Shown here: positions 6,067-7,021 of the stretch, in pieces
Layout: each line of letters opens with the position of its first letter
Numbering within the stretch: the stretch's first letter is position 1
Assembly (NCBI GenBank): GCA_021789355.1
Contig: JAJYJR010000181.1
Span: 2,790 to 9,810, forward strand
Direction of reading: 5' to 3'
DNA length: 7,021 nt
Origin: Chloroflexota bacterium
GTDB taxonomy: Bacteria > Chloroflexota > Limnocylindria > Limnocylindrales > CSP1-4
Program-made: the position numbers and the translations under genes
The notes under the pieces: generated by a model
Told to the model about the DNA's origin: nothing
What the model saw: only the letters and a program-made list of their open reading frames with translations
The model's database searches: none

Positions 6067-6732
6067 ATGGTTCGCGTGGCGGGGGATGGCGGGCGCGCAG
6101 CTGCCGCGCGCGCCGGGACGTTCGCCTGGCTCGTCGTCGGAGGAGTGCTGCTGTACGTCGCGATCGACGTGGCCCTGGTACCTCTGCGGCCGCAGTTCTC
6201 GGTGCTCCACAGCGCCGAGAGCGACTACGGCAGCCGGGGTTCCTGGGCCTGGCTGATGGACCTGAATTTCCTGCTGCGATGCGCACTCAGCCTGGCCGCG
6301 GTCCGCGCGATCGCGCTGGCGGCCGGGAGGAGCCGGGGGCTGCGAGGTGCGCTGACGCTGCTGGTCGTCTGGGCGCTGGCCTCGGGGCTGCTGGCGTTCT
6401 TCCCCGACGATCCGGCCGGGACCCGACTCACGCGGTCGGGTGAGATCCACCTGGTCGTCGCGCTCGTGGCGTTCCTCGCGGTCGTCGCCGGAACGATCGT
6501 CGGCTCGCGCGCGCTCCGCCGCGAGCCCCTCTGGCGGCCGCTGGCGGTCCCCCTGGCGGTCATCTCGACGGCCGCGCTGTTGCTCTTCCTGGTGCTGGGC
6601 GCCGTCGGGTTCGGGGCGCACTCCCTCGGCGGATTGGACGAGAAGCTCTTCCTCGGCCTGGAGCTGCTCTGGCTCGTGGTCGCCTGCTTCCCGATCGCGC
6701 TCGGACCTCCTCGGGCTCGCGCCACGTCCTGA
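6067..6732 (+). CDS. DUF998 family membrane protein
   Basis: A 221-residue polytopic membrane protein, normal length for DUF998, with about six hydrophobic helices (near 18-40, 62-84, 93-112, 127-147, 158-181 and 193-213). Family landmarks are the ESDYG segment (51-55) after helix 1, the W/N/R-containing second helix, FFPDDPAGTR (111-120) after helix 3, and GEIH (125-128) leading into helix 4. DUF998 proteins have no settled function; they are common as lone membrane genes in actinomycetes. ATG 6067 is favoured by the promoter spacing; a TTG at 6031 would add 12 residues but overlaps the -35 box. It is convergent with the epimerase gene at the right edge and does not obviously belong to an operon. 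Confidence 0.8.
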   Translation: MVRVAGDGGRAAAARAGTFAWLVVGGVLLYVAIDVALVPLRPQFSVLHSAESDYGSRGSWAWLMDLNFLLRCALSLAAVRAIALAAGRSRGLRGALTLLVVWALASGLLAFFPDDPAGTRLTRSGEIHLVVALVAFLAVVAGTIVGSRALRREPLWRPLAVPLAVISTAALLLFLVLGAVGFGAHSLGGLDEKLFLGLELLWLVVACFPIALGPPRARATS

Positions 6733-6753
6733 GGCCCGCGTCGGCGGAGCCTC
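6731..6753 (+). terminator. Possible imperfect hairpin after the DUF998 gene
   Basis: GAGGC (6731-6735) pairs with GCCTC (6749-6753), and inside it CGC (6737-6739) pairs with GCG (6744-6746) around a GTCG loop. It overlaps the stop codon at 6730-6732 and has no T-run, so the call is weak. Confidence 0.3.
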
Positions 6754-6850
6754 GCGATCCTGGCCTGCGTTCCCGGGCCCCGCCACCGATCACGCCTGCC
6801 CGGCCGCGAGTCGCGGGCGCTGGATGCCGGTCGCGTGGCCATGGGCCGGG

Positions 6851-6862
6851 AGGTCATGACCT
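6851..6862. repeat. 12-bp perfect palindrome AGGTCATGACCT
   Basis: This sits in the 158-base gap between two convergent genes, flanked by GGCC on each side (6844-6847 and 6865-6868). There is no loop, so it is a DNA dyad rather than a good RNA hairpin. A protein-binding site is possible, but a regulator is not indicated. Confidence 0.3.
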
Positions 6863-6890
6863 GCGGCCGGAGGGGCGGAAGCGGCGTCTC

Positions 6891-7021
6891 TCAGCGCAGC
6901 GATCGGACGAGCTCCCGCAGCGTCGGGTTCGAGCGGTCGCGCGCCGAGAGGATCGGGTCCCGGTCGGGCCAGGGGACGCCCACCTCGGGGTCGTCCCAGG
7001 CGAAGCCGAGCTCGTCGGTGC
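6891..7021 (-). CDS. rfbC: dTDP-4-dehydrorhamnose 3,5-epimerase-like protein, C-terminal 42 residues
   Basis: The minus strand reads from the window edge to a TGA at 6891-6893, giving 42 residues. They include DELGFAWDDPEVGVPWPD and then DPILSARDRSNPTLREL, the recognisable C-terminal end of RmlC/RfbC cupin epimerases (the GIxWP, DPILS and RD segments). The enzyme inverts C3 and C5 of dTDP-4-keto-6-deoxyglucose on the route to dTDP-rhamnose, a cell-envelope sugar donor. The active-site His and Tyr lie outside the window, so activity and exact sugar specificity cannot be judged; related dTDP-sugar epimerases share this tail. It is convergent with the DUF998 gene. Confidence 0.85.
   Translation of the reverse strand, partial: TDELGFAWDDPEVGVPWPDRDPILSARDRSNPTLRELVRSLR

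Noticed and set aside
4092..6068. 658-residue minus-strand open frame opposite the DHA1 transporter
   Set aside because: Arg/Asp/Glu-rich antisense translation with no recognisable domain; stop-free frames are common at this GC content.
5650..6786. 378-residue minus-strand frame across the DUF998 gene
   Set aside because: Composition is Arg/Gln/Glu/Pro-rich without domains, while the plus strand encodes a coherent membrane protein.

Overview
This is a very GC-rich window (about 70% or more, with third codon positions almost all G/C) from a bacterial chromosome. The base composition, GTG starts, a probable leaderless gene and the mix of families suggest an actinomycete-like lineage such as Actinomycetota. 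A high-GC Chloroflexota lineage cannot be excluded from sequence alone. No rRNA, tRNA, CRISPR array, insertion sequence or phage gene was seen.

Layout. At the left edge (1-726, minus strand) is the N-terminal part of a polytopic membrane protein with the landmarks of GT87/DUF2029 mannosyltransferases; it runs off the window. It is divergent from a two-gene plus-strand unit. That unit is a 14-helix-type DHA2 (EmrB/QacA) drug efflux transporter (979-2523), followed 8 bases later by a TetR-family repressor (2532-3140). This is the classic arrangement of an efflux pump with its own repressor. The 252-base divergent gap holds an AT-richer patch with repeated GCAG/CTGC half-sites, a candidate promoter-operator.

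After the regulator comes a short gap with a striking pair of TACTCAG/CTGAGTA palindromes 22 bp apart (3213-3252). Two small plus-strand genes follow: a DUF1003 membrane protein (3414-3845) and a VOC/glyoxalase-like protein (3886-4323). The next gap (4324-4604) holds a hairpin and what looks like a frameshifted remnant of a minus-strand gene. Then come a 12-helix DHA1-type MFS transporter with a long central loop (4605-5975), a strong terminator hairpin (6002-6024), and a DUF998 membrane protein that appears to be leaderless (6067-6732). At the right edge (6891-7021, minus strand) is the C-terminus of a dTDP-4-dehydrorhamnose 3,5-epimerase-like protein.

Together the window looks like accessory envelope and efflux chromosome: two exporters, one local repressor, small membrane proteins, and edges of two glycan-related genes. 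I found no novel multi-gene system. The points most worth a second look are the tandem operator upstream of DUF1003, the frameshifted minus-strand remnant, and the leaderless DUF998 promoter.
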